Below are positions 62,217-64,000 of a stretch of DNA of 64,000 bases, one piece after another. Made by a program: the position numbers and the translations under genes. How positions within the stretch are numbered: position 1 is the stretch's first letter; every line of letters begins with the position of its first letter. Source of the DNA: Microbacterium sp. SCN 70-27 (GTDB lineage: Bacteria; Actinomycetota; Actinomycetes; Actinomycetales; Microbacteriaceae). The DNA is taken from assembly GCA_001724425.1 (NCBI GenBank), contig MEEK01000010.1, forward strand, positions 71,058 through 135,057, written 5' to 3'. The notes under the pieces were generated by a model. It was not told where the DNA came from. It made no database searches and worked only from the letters and a program-made list of their open reading frames with translations.

Positions 62217-63017
62217 GGCGTCGCGCGTGCGCAGCACGCCCCAGGCGCCGACGAGTAGCGCCGCGGGCCAGGCGACGAGCGTCAGCGCACCGCGGAGGAC
62301 GTCGTCGCCCCCGGGCGCCGTCGCGACCTGTGCGCCCGACATCGGCAGGTACTTCCCGGCTTCGACGATCCACTGCCATCCGTCGCCGGCCATCACGAAC
62401 ATGTTGAACACGATCGGGAGGACGAACAGCAGCCCGACCGTGGCGGCGATCGCACCGGCGCCATTGCGGATGAGGAACCCGAAGCCGAGTCCGATGAACG
62501 CGAAGGTCACCATCGCGAGGATGCTCATGAGGAGCGGAATGGTCGACTGCGCGGCATCCGCCCAGTCGATCGGGCTGTCGGAGACGATCGGGGCGGTCGC
62601 GGCGACGGCGATCACCGACGTGAGGAGCGTCGTCACCGCCAGCACGACGGCCACGACGAGCGCCTTCGCGAGGAGGACCGTGCCGCGGCTCGGGACGGCG
62701 GCGAACGTCGAGCGGATCATGCCGGTCGAGTACTCGCCGGTGATCGCGATCGCTCCGAGGATGCCGGCGACGAGCATCGTGAACTGCATCGGGGAGACGA
62801 TCGCCATGACGGCCGGGTAGCCCCCTTCGAAGCCGCGGGACGCGCCCGCGATCATCAGGGCGATGCCGATCGTGAGCACGGCCGTGATGCCGAGCGACCA
62901 CCACGTGGACCGCAGGGTCAGCAGCTTGATGAACTCGCTCCGCACCACCCGCGCGAACGACAGTCGGTAGGGGGACGAGGTCGTTCCGGCCGTCGGGGCC
63001 GTCAGTTGGGCGGTCAT
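62214..63017 (-). CDS. ABC-2 type permease
   Basis: A 267-residue polytopic permease with about six membrane helices and the extracytoplasmic loops typical of ABC-2 exporters. FARVVRSEFIKLLTLRSTWW near the N-terminus is the usual cytoplasmic coupling start. GEYSTGMIRSTFAAVPSR follows helix 2. ATG 63017 overlaps the ATPase stop by four bases. With the ATPase it forms a complete exporter; antibiotic or lantibiotic export is common for such pairs but unproven here. Confidence 0.92.
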   Translation of the reverse strand: MTAQLTAPTAGTTSSPYRLSFARVVRSEFIKLLTLRSTWWSLGITAVLTIGIALMIAGASRGFEGGYPAVMAIVSPMQFTMLVAGILGAIAITGEYSTGMIRSTFAAVPSRGTVLLAKALVVAVVLAVTTLLTSVIAVAATAPIVSDSPIDWADAAQSTIPLLMSILAMVTFAFIGLGFGFLIRNGAGAIAATVGLLFVLPIVFNMFVMAGDGWQWIVEAGKYLPMSGAQVATAPGGDDVLRGALTLVAWPAALLVGAWGVLRTRDA

Positions 63018-63925
63018 GCGATGTCCTTCGTCTTGTACTCGACGGACTGCTCCGTGAGGGCCATGTAGGCCTCTTCGAGTGATCCGGTGCGCGGGGTGAG
63101 TTCGTGCAGGGCGATGTCGTGATCGCGGGCGATGTCTCCGATCGCGGGAGCCGAGATGCCCGTGACGAGCAGCGTTCCGTCGCCCGGATCGGCGACCGTC
63201 ACATCGGGGCCGGCGATGGCGGCGACGAGGTCGGATGCCTGCGGGGTGCGCACCGCGACGGTGCTCGTGGTCCAGGCGTGCACGAGGTCGGTGAGCGACG
63301 CGTCCGCCAGCACGCGACCGCGCCCGAGCACGATCAGGTGATCGGCGGTCTGCGACATCTCGCTCATCAGGTGGCTGGAGAGCAGCACGGTGCGCCCCTC
63401 CGCGGCGAGGTGGCGCACGAGGTCGCGGACCCAGCGCACGCCCTCGGGGTCGAGGCCGTTGACGGGCTCGTCGAGGATGAGCGTGCGCGGGTCGCCGAGG
63501 AGGGCCGCGGCGATGCCGAGCCGCTGCCCCATGCCGAGCGAGAACTTGCCCGCACGTTTGCGTGCCACGGCGTCGAGGCCCGTGAGCGCGATCACCTCGT
63601 CCACCCGCCGGTTCGGGATGCCATGGGTCGCGGCCATCGCGCGCAGGTGGTCGCGTGCGCTGCGTCCGGTGTGCACGGCCTTGGCATCCAGCAGCACGCC
63701 GACCTCTGTGAGCGGCGAGCGCAGCTGTCCGTACTGCGAGCCGTTCACCTCGACGCGGCCGGACGTAGGGGCGTCGAGGCCGACGATCATGCGCATCGTG
63801 GTGGACTTGCCGGCCCCGTTCGGGCCGAGGAACCCCGTGACGGTGCCCGGGCGGACGGTGAAGCTCACCCCGTCCACGGCGGTCTTGGACCCGTATCTTT
63901 TGGTGACGTTCTCAGCGACGATCAT
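63014..63925 (-). CDS. ABC transporter ATP-binding protein
   Basis: A 303-residue ATPase of the ABC-2 exporter class. Walker A GPNGAGKST (about residues 35-43), signature SLGMGQRLGIA, Walker B LILDEPVNGLD and the switch His in LLSSHLMSEM are present. The C-terminal DUF4162-like extension (about 215-303) is typical of drug-export ATPases. ATG 63925 has TAGCGT exactly 6 nt upstream. First gene of the minus-strand group ATPase-permease-kinase-regulator. Confidence 0.95.
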   Translation of the reverse strand: MIVAENVTKRYGSKTAVDGVSFTVRPGTVTGFLGPNGAGKSTTMRMIVGLDAPTSGRVEVNGSQYGQLRSPLTEVGVLLDAKAVHTGRSARDHLRAMAATHGIPNRRVDEVIALTGLDAVARKRAGKFSLGMGQRLGIAAALLGDPRTLILDEPVNGLDPEGVRWVRDLVRHLAAEGRTVLLSSHLMSEMSQTADHLIVLGRGRVLADASLTDLVHAWTTSTVAVRTPQASDLVAAIAGPDVTVADPGDGTLLVTGISAPAIGDIARDHDIALHELTPRTGSLEEAYMALTEQSVEYKTKDIA

Positions 63926-63931
63926 GCTTCG

Positions 63932-63937
63932 ACGCTA
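63932..63937 (-). promoter_or_regulatory. Probable leaderless -10 element of the ABC ATPase gene
   Basis: On the minus strand TAGCGT ends 6 nt before the ATG at 63925. Confidence 0.55.
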
Positions 63938-64000
63938 CGCAGGTTCGTCGGTCGTCGCGTCCGCCTTCGGACGGAAAACACGGCGGCCGGGGTCCCCCCA

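Overview
The window is high-GC (roughly 70 % G+C by eye) chromosomal DNA of an actinobacterium, most likely Microbacterium or a close relative in Microbacteriaceae. This rests on gene order (rpsP-KH-rimM-trmD, rplS-lepB-rnhB-DUF2469-yraN-comM-dprA-xerC, rpsB-tsf-pyrH-frr-cdsA), frequent GTG starts, GlgE-type glycogen metabolism and a gatCAB operon. It looks like core chromosome: no prophage, plasmid, insertion sequence or CRISPR array was seen.

Layout. 1-9 kb: ribosome biogenesis (S16, KhpA-like KH protein, RimM, TrmD), Map, L19, signal peptidase I, RNase HII, and the YraN-ComM-DprA DNA-processing genes. 9-16 kb: XerC, a secreted M23 protein, then rpsB-tsf-pyrH-frr-cdsA and a two-domain DivIVA protein; tsf as written carries a deletion and frameshift. 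16-21.5 kb: lytic transglycosylase-like protein, small zinc-binding protein, hydrolase, AI-2E family exporter, a 593-residue envelope protein with an internal lipobox, and a thioredoxin-TPR protein. 21.5-27.8 kb: glgX, glgE and glgB on the minus strand. 27.9-32.5 kb: cysteine desulfurase, mnmA, ligA. 32.5-40.5 kb: an intact acyl-CoA ligase, an eroded second one, gatCAB, dinB and two small genes. 40.5-44.3 kb: metallopeptidase-clpS-DUF2017, then a four-gene minus-strand operon (membrane protein, XRE regulator, quinone oxidoreductase-like protein, NAD(P)-binding protein) behind a promoter flanked by operator-like repeats. 44.3-48.4 kb: tRNA-His, orn, tRNA-Arg and a GH38 alpha-mannosidase. 48.4-52 kb: divergent YczE/MocR pair, an extra ssb and a lipoprotein. 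52-64 kb: ettA, two thioesterases, corA, an FAD dehydrogenase, truncated hemoglobin, MscS channel, a two-component system and an ABC exporter.

How the genes work together. Most operons are compact, with 1-4 nt stop/start overlaps that imply translational coupling. GlgE uses maltose-1-phosphate to extend alpha-1,4-glucan, GlgB branches it and GlgX debranches it. The desulfurase probably supplies sulfur to MnmA for tRNA 2-thiouridine. GatCAB implies transamidation for Gln-tRNA and/or Asn-tRNA. ClpS implies N-degron proteolysis by ClpCP.

Three signals run through the window. (i) About 18 start codons are preceded, at exactly 6-7 nt, by a TANNNT-like -10 element (often TAG[A/G]CT), the architecture of leaderless actinobacterial transcripts. 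(ii) The heptamer GGATGCC/GGCATCC occurs about 110 times by hand count, several-fold above composition, on both strands, and recruits otherwise uncommon codons (GAT, GCA). (iii) Several intergenic inverted repeats look like operators or structured leaders. No wholly new multi-gene system could be proven. The best leads are the tsf lesion, the operator-flanked XRE operon and the GGATGCC word.
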